Shown: piece after piece, positions 1 to 11,606 of the stretch
How the letters are laid out: each line of letters opens with the position of its first letter
How positions within the stretch are numbered: position 1 is the stretch's first letter
DNA from: Oscheius onirici
Lineage: Eukaryota; Nematoda; Chromadorea; Rhabditida; Rhabditidae
Direction: 5' to 3'
Assembly: GCA_932521025.1 (NCBI GenBank)
Contig: OW051472.1
Span: forward strand, 124,001-188,000
Length of the DNA stretch: 64,000 bases
Position numbers and translations under genes: made by a program
Notes under the pieces: model-generated
Database searches by the model: none
Told to the model about the DNA's origin: nothing
The model's input: the letters and a program-made list of their open reading frames with translations, nothing else

Positions 1-1
1 A

Positions 2-190
2 AATAAGCTTGGGGACAACTCTGGAACTCTCAAAATGAATGTGGAGGAGTCACAGAGAGCAACGAAGGATGTGGAATACAGAGGTTTTCTAAGGCAGGCG
101 GCTGAATTTGAAAACGATGAAATGAGACTGCTATTTTCCCCTTTCTGGCAGCAAAGAAGGCGGTTGGTACAATGCGAAAAATTTATATGA
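2..190 (+). CDS. possible 3' exon of an unknown gene entering from the left edge
   Basis: An open frame runs from the first bases to a TGA at 188-190 and reads as ordinary charged protein sequence (for example VEESQRATKDVEYRGF), which is more protein-like than the neighbouring shadow frames. No start or splice acceptor can be seen because the window edge cuts it. A second open stretch starts directly after the stop, but nothing ties the two together. I do not recognise a family. It could be a chance open frame. Confidence 0.2.
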   Translation, partial: NKLGDNSGTLKMNVEESQRATKDVEYRGFLRQAAEFENDEMRLLFSPFWQQRRRLVQCEKFI

Positions 191-916
191 ATGATTATGT
201 CAGTTTGGTACATTGGCGATCTCGACACGTTATACTGTAGTCAACACATAAAACAAGGGATCGCCGGAAGCCATTTGAACCTCGTACTGTCCAGTCATTC
301 CTCTGAACTTACAATCCAATGCGTATCTGTAGCCGAGATCGTCACTTCCTCGGTGACATCCAACGATCCAGAACACTTTGAACTATTTCTGGGATTCAGT
401 GCAGTAAAAAGCATGTCTTTTTCCTTAAAAACACTTCTTGGGACAAAAATTGATAAGTATCACTTGGGGCCACCATGATGAAACAACACTTAGATCTAAA
501 GTAATCATGTACATTGGATTAGTTTTTGAAGGATTGTTGAAGAAATTGAGACAGAGACGATTCCTAAAACTAGTCTAAGATTCAAACTCTCTTACGTTGG
601 CTGCTTCAGGGTCACATAGGCAATATCACCAACTGATATGCTTATTTCTTGAAAAACTTCAGCAGAACCGAAATTGTAAAGAAGGAAGAGTATTGGGAAC
701 TTCATTGTTTAGACTGGACCCGCAAGACATTGTTGCCTGGTTAACTAATTGCTTCAGGCAATGTTTTACCCTCTACCCACCGAATGATGTATCCCGCATG
801 GTTCTGATCATAAATTTTTTTATCTGTGTCCCTCTGTTCCCTTTTTCAACAGCTTAGACTCTTATCAAGCATCATAATCGCTAGAGCCTACAAACCGACT
901 GAAAATCATTTATTAT
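191..916. other. no confident gene
   Basis: Two short open frames on the plus strand (191-478 and 597-857) lack splice context, signal peptides or recognisable motifs. I see no repeat of note here. Confidence 0.4.
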
Positions 917-1890
917 TCACATCAAATTATGCACCAATATGGATAGAAATGCTGAGGCGATAGTCACCGAAGCCACTCCCTTTTTCTCTGTCGATGTCGG
1001 CGGAGTGGATGGCGTCGTAACTGTTCCCGACTTGGATGATGTCGTGGTTCCGACAGTCGTTGACTCTGTGTGCCAGATGACAGGAAACGCCTTCTGTCCG
1101 TTGCACAAGTCCCCATTGCAGCAGCATAGAGTTCCATAAGCTGGATCGTGATGGCAGTAGCCGTCAGCTACGTCCGCACAGATGTGACTGTCGTCGCAAT
1201 CAAAAACGGTGATGTTATCCGGTGTTGTCAAGGCGTAGCACGTGTGAATATCATCTTTGCACGTTTTTAGAAGTTTCGGGTCTGATGGCTGATAGTTGGG
1301 ATCAAAGGATACTGAAAACTAGTTAATACAAATTTCTTTTGAGACCAACCTTTCTGGTAGCACTGGAATCCCGACTGAGGAGGCACATACGGTCCGCTAC
1401 TTGTGGAAGGAGCCTTTGAGCTCGATGAACCAGGAGATGGAATCTTCCACTCATTTTCTTTACCGTTACAGAGACGACCCGTGCAGCAGCAGGTAGTTCC
1501 AGCTTCGGAGATTTTACATGTTCCATCTACCATATCCTGTTGACAAATTGTTTTAGTGGGAAAGAGAAAAAGTCTTACTTTACAAAGCAGAAACTCATCA
1601 CAGCCAAAAACTACTGCATTTTGGTTTGCTGAGATCGCCTTGAAACACATAGAGGCACTGCTGCTACAATTTTGAGCTTGACCAGTCGGCAAGTAGTTAA
1701 TGTCGTTTGCCCCTAAATAATCGTTGTTAAGATCCACTTTGTCTCTCTGTTTCTCTTTTCCTCTGTCTCTCTGTTTCTCTAGGTCTTTAAAAAACTCACA
1801 TGTTTCGTAACAACCAAATGGAGCTATGTCCAAGTTGAGTGGACTTGCCGCTGTCAAGGCTAGAACTGCTGAGAAGATTTGAAGTTTCAT
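917..1890 (-). CDS. two-module secreted CCC-CN (three-finger-like) protein
   Basis: The signal peptide begins MKLQIFSAVLALTAAS and is followed by the first module starting GCYET. A phase-1 intron (1714-1799) follows CYET; it is filled with GACAGAGA-type sequence. The module continues through CFK, GCDEFLLCK, an intron, and CCCTGRLCN. A Ser/Pro linker leads to a second module (CYQK, intron, then CKDDIHTCYAL, DCDDSHIC and CCCNGDLCN). It ends in a Thr-rich stalk and a hydrophobic C-terminus that looks like a GPI-attachment signal. A plausible role is a GPI-anchored surface protein; ligand unknown. It is the leftmost member of the cluster and the only clear two-module one. A TATA box lies at 1928-1936. 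Confidence 0.85.
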
Positions 1891-1927
1891 CGTTTTGTGG
1901 AATGTGAGTATTTTCCATCCTCACGGT

Positions 1928-1936
1928 CCTTATATA
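1928..1936 (-). promoter_or_regulatory. TATA box of the 917-1890 gene
   Basis: Minus-strand TATATAAGG about 38-46 bp upstream of the ATG. The same short spacing recurs at several other cluster genes. Confidence 0.6.
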
Positions 1937-2334
1937 CTTGTCCAGACATGATTTCATGGTACCGTACTGATAAGAACGTAGAGATAGAAACGTCATGATG
2001 AGCTGGCCATTATCACTGAAAGAGCCGAGAAAAGCTGGTGATTCAGCAAGGATTCGGCCCTTGTAGTTCAGTTTTTGAGTTTTTTATTCAGTTTTTTTTG
2101 GACAGCGTCGCAGGTAAACGGAACGAGATCCAATGCGACCAAGTAGACGAAGGGAACATCTCGAAAAAGGAGCATAAACTGAAAGTTTTAATGGATGCCT
2201 AATGAAAGGCGCTATTTTACCGTGACTACAGAAGCAAAGGCTTCTCCAAAAAAAATCACAATTTCAACTTTTTACCAGCCGGCCTCGCCGCCTGTCGGCA
2301 GCTTTTCTACTTGTGTTTTTTTCTTAACTTCTGC

Positions 2335-2475
2335 TCCCTTCCCCAGTCAACCTATCCCATCTGATCCCCTCTGATCTCTACCCCAGTCAACCGATCTCTT
2401 CTGATACCTTCCCCAGTGAACTGATCTATTCTGAACTCTTCCCCAGTCAACCGATCTCTTCTGATCCTGTCACCT
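2335..2475. repeat. degenerate minisatellite, unit about 33 bp
   Basis: Successive units carry CCCCAGTCAACCGATCTCTT or close variants followed by CTGAT. About four imperfect copies are visible. Confidence 0.6.
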
Positions 2476-2671
2476 CTTCTTCCTTCCCTAATCAATCGGA
2501 CATTTTTAATTCTTGCCCAGGGTTCTCATCCCCACCTAAAGAACCGATACGAATTTTTTCTATTTTCCGGCTATCCGATCTCTCTCTGAACTTATACAGA
2601 TCAACCGGTCCCTTCCAATCTCCTACCGGTTACCCTGAGTCTATTTTCTACTCAAAACAATTTAGCAAAAA

Positions 2672-2745
2672 TATTTGGCGAGGAGAGGAGTCGAACCCGG
2701 GTCGTCTGGGTGAAGACGGCGACTCTTAACAATACACCAAAATTT
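2672..2745 (-). repeat. degenerate tRNA-like sequence (possible SINE head)
   Basis: The minus strand holds a B-box-like GGGTTCGACTCC and an A-box-like TGGTGTATTGTTAAGAG. Only the inner part of the T stem pairs, so a working tRNA is unlikely. It resembles the heads of the SINE copies further right but has no clear tail match. Confidence 0.3.
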
Positions 2746-3421
2746 CAGGTCCCGGACAAACAAACAAACAAATAAACAGAGTCCACGACAGACACCATTG
2801 CGCTGTAGTAGTAGAGAGATAAGTTGTACTGAGGTATCAGTTATTCCCGACCCTGCGAAAGCAGTGGTTGGAAAATTTTGAAAACTCTTTCTTCGAGGAG
2901 AGTAGCAATCTGTTCCTTTGTCGCTCTGCTAAATCTATATCTTTTGTCTCACAGACCATAAGTATTATTTCATAACGTTTCTTGTCCGATTTGGAGTCCA
3001 TTCTTCGGCAACTTTAGTCTTTAGAGCAATTGCCGTCTTCGTTCGTGAGATTTGAATGATAAACATAAACTGGCTTTAGGAATGTCATCTGTAACAACGT
3101 TTACAGTGTCAATGGAGCAATGATGAATATGGTCACGGGACAGGCTGCTGTTAATGTAAGAATTTTTTTTTTTCTGTTTTGAACCTCACAGTTTTGAACC
3201 TTGAAATCTGTAGTTGTTAATGAATTTTTCAAAATATTTCAACGAGCTCTCGACCAGGAAGTAACCTAGCAACACGGCTCCCTATAGCCTACACGGCACC
3301 TTTTCGGCGAAAAATCCCCTCCTGTCCAAACACGGCGTGTAATCTGCGTGTGAAATCGATAGTTAACTGCTTCGTCAATGTCAATAAAGAGAGCTCATTT
3401 CGCAGCTACTCTTCTCACACA

Positions 3422-5127
3422 ATGTCTGGACCAAATTATCGATATCAAAAAATAACTGATCAAGAGAAACACTACCAGCATGTGGTCAAGTTTATGCTAG
3501 GAGGTAAGTACGAAGGAGACAGTCATAAAGTTTTTAGGAATTGCTCTCCTTGGTGGCTATTTCTTCTTGTCCAGAAGTCCTGTCCACCGTTGGCAAGCAG
3601 ATCCAAATCCAGATCAATTTGTACCGGTCTACAAGCGTTGCATTCCCAAAGAGAAGCCTATCAATGTGACTCATGAGCCTCATTATCCTAACCAAACCTA
3701 CTATATGATGATCGTTTCTCAGAGTCCAGACTCGTAAGAATCCCCTCTGAATCTAGTCCTGCTTCCAGATGGGTCATTCGAGCACCGGAGATCAACAATC
3801 ATACTGAGGTTATAATCCTCGTCTCGACTAAAAACAACCACGAGAGGGAAAGAATTCAGATCCGAAGGAGTTGGGCCAATAGAAACCAGGATTTTATTGC
3901 GGTCAGTAAATTTATTAAAGCGAGTGGGTAATTACGGAAATAGGCGGGCTGTTTCTACCGTATTTTTGCGCGCCTTTTTAAAATACTTTTATTCCAAAAA
4001 TAGCGAAAACGTTGTTTTTATTAATTTTATGTAAATCAATCCTTCCGACAAAATACAACGAGGCAAAAGAACAGTAGAAGAAAGTCAATCTAACGGTAAA
4101 ACGGTCTTTTTACCCAAAAATGTCACAAACCGGCCATTTTCGTCCATTTCAATGTGTTTTCATTTTTGTCTTCTACTGCCTATTTTCAACATGCTTTTTA
4201 CGATAAACATAATGTGAACATAGGAAAACTACAAAAAAGCAGTGAAAACCGCAGTTTGTCTAGGTTTATTGCACTTCCCGCCAATTTTTTGAGCTCGCTG
4301 CGCGCCTTGCTAGCACGGTGCCACTCGCTTTAATTGTTAACAATTGTTGCAGAATAAGACAGTCAGAGTGATATTCCTTCTCGGAGATAACCCAAAAGAA
4401 CAAGACTGTCTCCTACAGGAACAGTCTGATTTCGGGGATCTGCTGATAGTCAAATCCAATGACAGTTACCGTCATCTGGTCTACAAGATCCTGATGGGAT
4501 ACCGTTATCTAGCTGAGAAATATTCAAATTCTCATGTGGTCAAGGTTTTCAAAGATACTGTAGTTGATATAAATCAGGTGGGAAACTGAGGCCCCAAAAC
4601 TACTTTTTAGCTGATGGAATTCATTCCCAAGATGAACTCGACTCCACTAATCTACGGCTACATTTTTTGGGGATCTGGACCGGTGAGGGAAGAGAGCAGT
4701 CAGTGGTTCGTGCCGGAATCGGCATGGCCTTCCAAAGACTATCCCGAATATGCCAAGGAAAATTTTTACATTATGAACAAGCAGGCCTTGAAGGAAATGA
4801 TGAAGCAGGACAATTTGGGGAAAGTTAAGGTTTAGATATTTTTAGACAGAAAATCTTCGAGTTGAGGTAGTCGAAGTAGATGACGTCTTCTTCACCGGAA
4901 TTCTCAGGAAACAAGCCGGATTCAATGTGTCTTTCCTGCAAGAATTTGCTCTGAATCATGTAAGTCTTCGCTTTTTTGGTAGAACTCAAACTTTCCAGCC
5001 AAACATTGACAAATGTCCCAAGGAGTCTGAGAAGAAACTGATTGCCTCCAAGCTAATTACCGGGAACATTGAGAGCAGCTACAATCAGTTTATGAATTTT
5101 AAGGAGAGAGGCTGTACTGCGGAGTGA
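3422..5127 (+). CDS. GT31-family (beta-1,3-galactosyltransferase-like) glycosyltransferase, metal motif degraded
   Basis: Seven exons (3422-3503, 3538-3733, 3769-3901, 4353-4577, 4611-4829, 4867-4959, 4999-5127) join in one frame to 358 aa. The N-terminus has a short hydrophobic anchor (GIALLGGYFF) as in type II Golgi enzymes. GT31 landmarks follow in order: RRSWAN, FLLGDNP, the GDLLIVKSNDSYRHLVYK block, YPEYAKENFYIMN and VEVDDVFFTGIL. Family members usually have a DDD-type metal-binding motif after the Tyr-rich block; here that place reads KVFKDTVVDIN with a single aspartate. The enzyme may be inactive or divergent. Its 451-bp third intron contains a TTAA-flanked MITE. Confidence 0.85.
3915..4333. 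mobile_element. MITE with TTAA target duplication inside an intron
   Basis: The left end reads TTAAAGCGAGTGG and the right end is its exact complement CCACTCGCTTTAA, so both ends carry TTAA. Nothing coding lies inside. TTAA flanks fit piggyBac-type non-autonomous elements. It accounts for the unusual length of this intron. Confidence 0.75.
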
Positions 5128-5800
5128 TTGTTTTGAATAAAAAATACAAAAAATGGGAAGAGACGGGGACAGAGGAACAAAAAATGGCCGTAACGTGTGG
5201 TTACCATTGGGTTTCTATCTAGTATCACATCCCCAGTGAAAGCAGCTTTCGAGCTGCCTCCGACCTCCTTCGGGAAGTGTTGAAGGAAATGGCGGTACCC
5301 CATTGACCCTGGTCATTCGCGTCTTCAACATTCGGGCAGAATTTCAGCTTCAAGAGAACATCGTCGTTCTCTGTTTCCTCTCGCCCTTTCATCTAGTCAT
5401 CTTTGCGATTCAAAACGCTGCTACGGCCTTGATTCCAATTTTCTTGGAATGGCACGATTTGGTTCTCACTAGGACGTCTATGCTTTGCTTACGGCTTAGG
5501 TTTTACGTAAGACTTGTTTCGGAAGAAAAGCTATACCGCTTTTGGTAAAGAGGTTCTGGCCTGGCCTGACTCATTGCCAGGTCAAAACTCTTTTTAGATC
5601 AATTAGTCTGATCCGGTTGGTCCATCAAAAAGGTCTATCCTTCTTCAAGATTTTCTCAGTCAGCTAAGAGAAACGATTCTCCTGATATTTTTAATAATTT
5701 TCTCAGTCAGTCAGCTAACAATAAGAGACTCCGTAACCAAGACACAAATTGTTTTTTACTCTGAATTCCTGGATATGAGAACCAGGAAGTAGTCACCAAC
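5128..5800. repeat. gene-free stretch made largely of a dispersed repeat
   Basis: From about 5262 to 5620 the sequence matches other copies in the window. One part is coding-like (LTLVIR in frame), and 5535-5620 carries the sequence with a GGCCTGAC / GTCAGGCC hairpin and GATCAGTTAGTCTGATCC-like end. Related pieces occur at 23715, 27400, 35510, 35795 and 51855. Confidence 0.55.
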
Positions 5801-6301
5801 ATGAAACTTTTCCTCCTTTTTCCTCTTTTTCTAGCCATCTCGGCAAATCAAGTTAAGTTTGAAATTAACATGACAATAGGAGATATGCTAAGAGTCACCG
5901 TTCAGCAAGCGAGAAACGTTCTCTGCTTCTCGTTATACGACAACAAAGGGAGTTCTGTTAGTTTGATAACATATCTTTCCACATCTCTCATGTTTTAGAA
6001 TGCTAACAAGGTTTATGCAATTCAGTATGGCGGACAAAATGTAGCCTCCGTCCCATGCTCTGGGAAGCTCAATTTTACCCAGTTTCAGGCCATTTCAGTC
6101 ACGAACAATGGCACTCATTGGACGGTAAGAGTATCAAATCGAGGTTCAAAGCAGTTTCAGTACTGGTTCAGGTCAGTATATTTGTGTATTTTGAATGGCA
6201 GCTCCCTCAGAATCGAGAATATGGTGGAGATCATGCTTGACGGATGTGATAATTCAGCAACCGCGACCGCAATATATATGATAGAACAATATAGTCCATG
6301 A
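5801..6301 (+). CDS. small secreted protein, unrecognised family (paralogue of 20125-20636)
   Basis: Three exons give about 130 residues. A signal peptide (MKLFLLFPLFLAISA) precedes a beta-rich domain with the blocks NMTIGDMLRVTV, CFSLYDNKG, PCSGKLNFTQFQAISV, NNGTHWT and, after a phase-0 intron ending TTTCAG, YWF and IMLDGCDNS. The minus-strand gene at 20125-20636 shares these blocks and both intron positions, so the two are paralogues. N-glycosylation sites (NMT, NFT, NGT) fit an extracellular protein. The fold hints at a small lectin-like beta sandwich, but I cannot assign a family. Confidence 0.75.
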
Positions 6302-6541
6302 TCTGGATAAAATTTTGCAGCAGGCAGTATAGATTATAATTCTGTGAGCAGACAGACAGAGGGACAGAACTTTCATCAGACCTCAACTCTGATTCATCCT
6401 GTAAAAACTAGACTCATCGCCTTTTTTTCGCCTAATCTTCTCCCCTCTCCACCCGTTATCAAATCTGCCTTATTCCCGGATTAACACACCCAACGTTAGT
6501 TTTAGACCCTTCTAGATAAGTCATTTGCTCCGTCGACCAAA

Positions 6542-9500
6542 ATGCGGACATACCTTTTAATTTTTTCTACCCTCTTAGGAATTTCCACCGCTTTGGAGTG
6601 CTACGATGGAACAAGTAAGTTTAGCTCTTTTTTTAAGGAGACGAGTTTAGAAATTAACAAGGGTACAGCTCCATCGGCCACCACAAAATGTGTAGCTGGT
6701 ACTACACAATGTTTCAAGGAATTCAATACGGGTCTGCGTATAAAAGACACCTATTCTTATGGATGTGATGTTGGAGGAACAGTCTGCGGAGTAAGTTACT
6801 ATTGAGTTGTTAATTTATATGGAATCTCAAAAAAAAAACTGCAAAAAACTTTAATTACACATTTTTCACAAAATTCTCACCTTTATAGCGAAAGATGGCA
6901 TTTCCAAACTTCTGTCGAGGGCAAGCCTTCTTATCTCGGCTGCTTGAAGACTTTAAGCGGTTTAACTCTTACAACTTCGTGCATTGTTCTGCAGACATTA
7001 AAAACCACGATTGCAGAATGTTGTCGACAGTTGCGACAAGAAGAATCCAACAAAGTGTTGTTGTTCCACGGACAAGTGCAATTTGAATCCGGAAGAGACT
7101 CTTCCTCATACTCCGCCTAGAACTACTGGACCTCCTACTTCTTCTACTAATGCGGCTAAAAATGGACAGACCAGCAGTATGGGACAGACGACAACTGTCG
7201 AAAAAACTACTGCATCCAGTGCGACTAGCTCTACAACAGTCGCTATTACCACGACAAGTCCTATTTCTGCAAAAACTACGGAATCCATTACATCTCCCAT
7301 AACTTCCGTAAAAACTACAGTAACAAGTCCTCTTCCTACTGAGAAAACTACTACAGGTCCAACGACGTCAAAAACAATGATGACTTCAACGATTACAGCT
7401 CAAAAAACTATTACTCCTGACCAGACTACAGTGTCCAGTACACCTTCTCCTACCTTAAAAAGCTCTCCTGTTACGACCACAATAATAACATCTCCGGCAG
7501 CAACTTCTACAGCCGCTAAGACTACTGGATCTACCACGCCGGTAGCAAAAACTACCGTGAGCAGTTCACCAGCTCTGACCAGTACAAATGCCAAAACAAC
7601 GACAGTTTCGAAAACTACAGTATCCAGTCCTACTCCTCCACATACCACTTCGATCAAGACTAGTCCAGCTCCTACCGTAACCAGTTCTACTGTTCCCATG
7701 ACGGCAGCAGTCAAGACGACGACTGTTGTCAAAACTACAGTATCCAGTTCTCCTGCTCCCGTCACATCGACAGTCAGAACCACGTCCGGACAGAGCACAA
7801 CTTCTGGTCAAATTGGTACTCTTGAGTGTTTCACAGATCAGAGTGAGTTGATTTAAATAGGAGACAGACTCTTTTTCAGAACTGTCCCTTACCGTCTCTC
7901 CTTCCAAGAAGAGTTATTGTCCTCTCGGAACGACTGAATGCTACCGTAAAGCTGTTCCCAAAACATTGGGATCCGGGTACAATTACAACTACGGCTGCGA
8001 TATTAAAAACTTTTGTGATGTAAGTTCAAATCCTGTCTTTATAAAGGAGATTTTCAGCACGCTGGGACTTACTGTAACTCCGACAATTCTTTGTGTTGCT
8101 GTAATTACGTCGACTGCAACACTGGCTTTCCTGCTTTAATTCCGACAACTACTAGTGCTAAAACTACGGTGATAACTTCTCCAGCTACGACTTCGAAAAC
8201 TACAGTATCCTATCCTACTCCTCCAGATACCACATCAGTCAAGACTAGTCCAGCATCTACCGTCACCACTCCTCCTACTACTTCAGCAGTCAAGACGACG
8301 ACTGTTGTCAAAACTACAGTATCCAGTTCTCCTGCTTCCGTCACATCAACAGTCATGATAACTTCCGGACAGACTTCAACTTCGGGTCAAACTGGCGGTC
8401 TTGAATGTTATATCGATAAAAGTGAGTTCAGTACAGGATTGGGCGAGCAGCGATTTTTTGTGCCAGCGCGAGCGCGAGCAGACCTCTCAATTTTAGCACG
8501 AGCAGATTTTTGCTCGCATGCGAGCGCTCGAACTATAAACTGCTCGCGAGCACTTTTCAAAATATGGAAATTTGACTTTTTCGATTTTTATCAATCTTTT
8601 TCGATATTTTTTGTTCTTATTTTCATTTATTACTTTTTCAGTCCTCGTCTCGTCTCACGTTTTGATACCAAAACGACCGAAAAAAAAATCGGAAAAGGAT
8701 AAGCAAAATTGGAGACATTTTTCAAAATCAACCGTTTTCATCAGATCGGTGTGGGACCCACTGCTCGCGAGTACAGCTCTGCTCGCACCGCGAGCGCGAG
8801 CATTTTCAAGTTTTGTACTCCCATGCGAGCGCTCGTGCTCGCGCTTGCCGAACCCTGGTTCAGTAGAAGGATTTTAAAGCTTTTTTTTTAGAACTGTCCC
8901 TTACCGTCGCGCCTACCAAGAAGAGTTATTGTCCTCTCGGAACGACTGAATGCTACCGTAAAGCTGTTCCCAAAACATTGGGTTCCGGATACAATTACAA
9001 CTACGGTTGTGACACTAAAAACTTTTGTGATGTAAGTTCAAATCCTGTCTTTATAAAGGAGATTTTCAGCACGCTGGGACTTATTGTAACTCCGACAATT
9101 CTTTGTGTTGCTGTAATTACGTCGACTGCAACACTGGCTTTCCTGCTTTAATTCCGACAACTACTAGAGCCGCAACGATAGTAGTAAATACAACGCCTTC
9201 CAGAACTACAGAAGTCAGAACGACTCCCATTGTTGTGAGAACAACTGCCAGTCCAAAGACGATTGTAACCACGGCTACTACCCATACGACACGTCTTCAG
9301 TGTTATACTGATCAAAGTAAGTTTTTATGATTTCTTAGATACTATTTTTCACAGGACTCACCAGTGAGCAGGCTCCTTACAGACTTCGACTCTGTTCTTC
9401 GGTGACGACGTCTTGTCTGAGGTTAGGGAGTCTAAAATTCTAGGAAATAAAATTTTCAGACAAGTCAAGCCAAATCACTTTGAAGGTGGAATGAACTATG

Positions 9501-10763
9501 ACTACAGCTGTGACAGTCAAGATATTTGTGGAGCTTTGGGTTTGAGTGGATGCAATGCAGATCATTCTATTTGCTGCTGTGGACAGACCGGTTGTAACAA
9601 TTTGAATCTTCCACAGTATGTCTACCCGAGTCAAGTGATTCCTCAGTCGACTACACAATACGAAAAAACTACTGCATCCAGTGCGACTAGCTCTAAAACA
9701 GTCGCTATTACCACGACAAGTCCTATTTCCGTAAAAACTACAGTATCCAGTTCTCCTGCTCCCGTCACATCGACAGTCATGATAACTTCCGGAAAGACTT
9801 CAACTTCGGGTCAAACTGGCGGTCTTGAATGTTTTATCGATAAAAGTGAGTTCAGTACAGGATTGGGCGAGCAGCGATTTTTTGTGCCAGCGCGAGCGCG
9901 AGCAGACCTCTCAATTTTAGCACGAGCAGATTTTTGCTCACATGCGAGCGCTCGAACTATAAACTGCTGATCAAAATAAGTTTCTATGATTTCTTAGATA
10001 CTATTTTTCACAGGACTCACCAGTGAGCAGGCTCCTCACAGACTTCGACTCTGTTCTTCGGTGACGACGTCTTGTCTGAGGTTAGGGAGTCTAAAATTCT
10101 AGGAAATAAAATTTTCAGACAAGTCAAGCCAAATCACTTTGAAGGTGGAATGAACTATGACTACAGCTGTGACAGTCAAGATATTTGTGGAGCTTTGGGT
10201 TTGAGTGGATGCAATGCAGATCATTCTATTTGCTGCTGTGGACAGACCGGTTGTAACAATTTGAATCTTCCACAGTATGTCTACCCGAGTCAAGTGATTC
10301 CTCAGTCGACTACGCAATACGCTGGGCTTCAGTGCTACACTGATCAATGTAAGGAAGAGACAGAGAGACTCATTATTTTCCAGGGATCTCATCAAGAGAC
10401 AGACCTCATCATCTCTCAAACTGTCCTCTGGGAGCGACTCAATGCTACCGACAAGACAAAACTGGTTATTTACACATAACTCGATCATACTATGGCTGTG
10501 ATATGCATAACCTCTGTAATGGAATGGTTAACCAATGTTTGAGCGACATGTCCATGTGCTGTTGCACTGGAAATGCTTGTAACAACAACTGGAACATGGT
10601 GTTCCCATCAACAACGACTACAGTTTCCACAACGACTCAGGTTTCTACGAGCCAAATTACGAACTCCAGTTCTGTCCCACCCCCCACCACAGTTACAAGA
10701 TCATCTTCAAAAACTATTGTTTTTGCTGTGACCGTTTTCTCTATTGTATTTGCCATTGTTTGA
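6542..10763 (+). CDS. six-module CCC-CN mucin-like GPI protein, 1,019 aa
   Basis: Twelve exons (6542-6614, 6651-6790, 7017-7842, 7880-8019, 8058-8421, 8892-9031, 9070-9316, 9355-9421, 9460-9845, 10014-10080, 10119-10348, 10384-10763) sum to 1,020 in-frame codons. The protein has a signal peptide (MRTYLLIFSTLLGISTA), six cysteine modules each ending CCC-x4-CN or CCC-x3-GCN, and long Ser/Thr-rich linkers (KTTVSSSPAP-like repeats, longest about 240 residues) suited to O-glycosylation. The C-terminus is a hydrophobic GPI-type tail. Modules 2 and 3 are nearly identical, as are 4 and 5, showing recent internal duplication. Intron 5 carries an hAT MITE and intron 9 a truncated copy. Likely a surface-coat or secreted mucin-like protein; binding partner unknown. 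Confidence 0.88.
8434..8857. mobile_element. hAT-type MITE in intron 5 of the mucin gene
   Basis: Ends are CAGGATTGGGCGAGC and, inverted, CAGGGTTCGGCAAGC. They are flanked by a perfect 8-bp duplication GTTCAGTA at 8426-8433 and 8858-8865, the hAT hallmark. The interior is rich in GCGAGCGCGAGC motifs and has no transposase. Confidence 0.88.
9858..9967. mobile_element. truncated copy of the 8434 MITE carried by gene duplication
   Basis: It begins with the same flank and left end as the full copy, then breaks off at CTGCTGATCAAAATAAG, where sequence copied from about 9311 resumes. The break marks the crossover point of an internal duplication rather than a fresh insertion. Confidence 0.8.
9977..10320 (+). 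repeat. near-identical duplicate of 9318-9660 (module 4 to module 5)
   Basis: Two blocks of about 340 bp, including one intron, are almost base-for-base identical; only a few changes are visible (for example CTCCTTACAG versus CTCCTCACAG). Confidence 0.85.
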
Positions 10764-11175
10764 ATGAAGAGTTGACACGTCACAGGCGACATCACAGAGG
10801 GATTTGAACCTTACCAGTTCTGTGAAAAGAAGGAGAAGAGACGATTGTTCTTCAAAAGGGACAGAAGGACGGAAGGACAGAATGACAGAGAGACAGATTG
10901 ATAGAGAGACAGAATGACAGAGAGACAGATTGATAGAGAGACAGAATGACAGAGAGACAGATTGATAGAGAGACAGAATGACAGAGGGACAGAGAGAAAG
11001 TGAGATAGAGGGACAAAAAAAAGATAGACAGATAGACAGACCCTTTCTTCTCAGAACAATTTTCCCAAAGAAGATTCTTGTTTACTTTACGAGGTCCCGT
11101 GAAGAATTAATAGGCGCTTAAAATGGCACCTCTTTATCTGTACGACCTTTCAGCCAATCGTTCGCCTCTTCTTTT
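10764..11175. other. gene-free spacer with a 32-bp minisatellite
   Basis: Between the mucin gene and the next member there is only low-complexity GACAGAGA-type DNA and unmarked spacer. Confidence 0.6.
10866..11035. repeat. minisatellite of GACAGAGA type, unit 32 bp
   Basis: The unit alternates GAGACAGATTGATAGA and GAGACAGAATGACAGA, with three full copies followed by decayed ones. It is the cleanest array of a motif scattered through introns and spacers of the window. Confidence 0.8.
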
Positions 11176-11606
11176 ATGAATTCCTTCGTTCTATTTCTGA
11201 TTTCTTCCGCTTCTGCCTTGAACTGTTTTCAAGATGGTAAAACCATTTTTTTCCAGTAAAAACAACTTCTGTTCAGTGACGTACAGGGACTCAACAAGGC
11301 CAGGAATTAACAGTACAGTCTTCCATAATTGCCGATTCCAGTGCTATAAAGAGAGCTGGAGAGGACCGAGGAGTTATTTTTATGCAAAGTACGGGTGTGG
11401 CGTTTGTGTGGTAATTATAATAGAAATTTGCTACGATCATTAAACCACAGGGTGTCTCAAGTGGAAAGTGCAAAAGTGAGAAGAATGGAGACTACACAAA
11501 GAATGTGTGCTGCTGTGATCAGGACCTCTGTAATGGAGCGGCTGAACTGAAAGTTTCTTTTATTCTGATGATTTTGACGAGTAAAATGTATCTCTTTTTA
11601 AAATAA
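11176..11606 (+). CDS. single-module secreted CCC-CN protein
   Basis: Exon 1 gives the signal peptide and first Cys (MNSFVLFLISSASALNCFQD). A phase-1 intron follows, using the acceptor CTTCTGTTCAG near 11278, because the nearer acceptor leads to an in-frame stop. The module continues CRFQCYKES, YGCGVCV, a phase-0 intron and CCCDQDLCN, then a hydrophobic tail. The GCD motif is altered to GCG here. Cysteine spacing and intron phases match the other members. Probable GPI-anchored surface protein of unknown ligand. Confidence 0.78.

Larger units (their letters stand above)
1997..3421. other. gene-free stretch with a minisatellite and a tRNA-like sequence
   Basis: No coding exon could be supported. 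It holds a degenerate minisatellite, a tRNA-like B-box sequence, and at about 2790-2850 a repeat (GACACCATTGCGCTGTAGTA) that recurs near 39045-39170. Confidence 0.5.

Noticed and set aside
7106-7798. Long minus-strand open frames opposite the mucin linkers
   Set aside because: They are complementary shadows of the Thr/Ser-rich coding repeats and show only Val/Gly-rich low-complexity protein.
9440-10488. Minus-strand open frames opposite modules 4 and 5
   Set aside because: They repeat exactly because the plus-strand coding block is duplicated; no signal or splice context on that strand.
10866-11035. CRISPR-like array
   Set aside because: Repeats are contiguous low-complexity units with no unique spacers, in a eukaryotic context.
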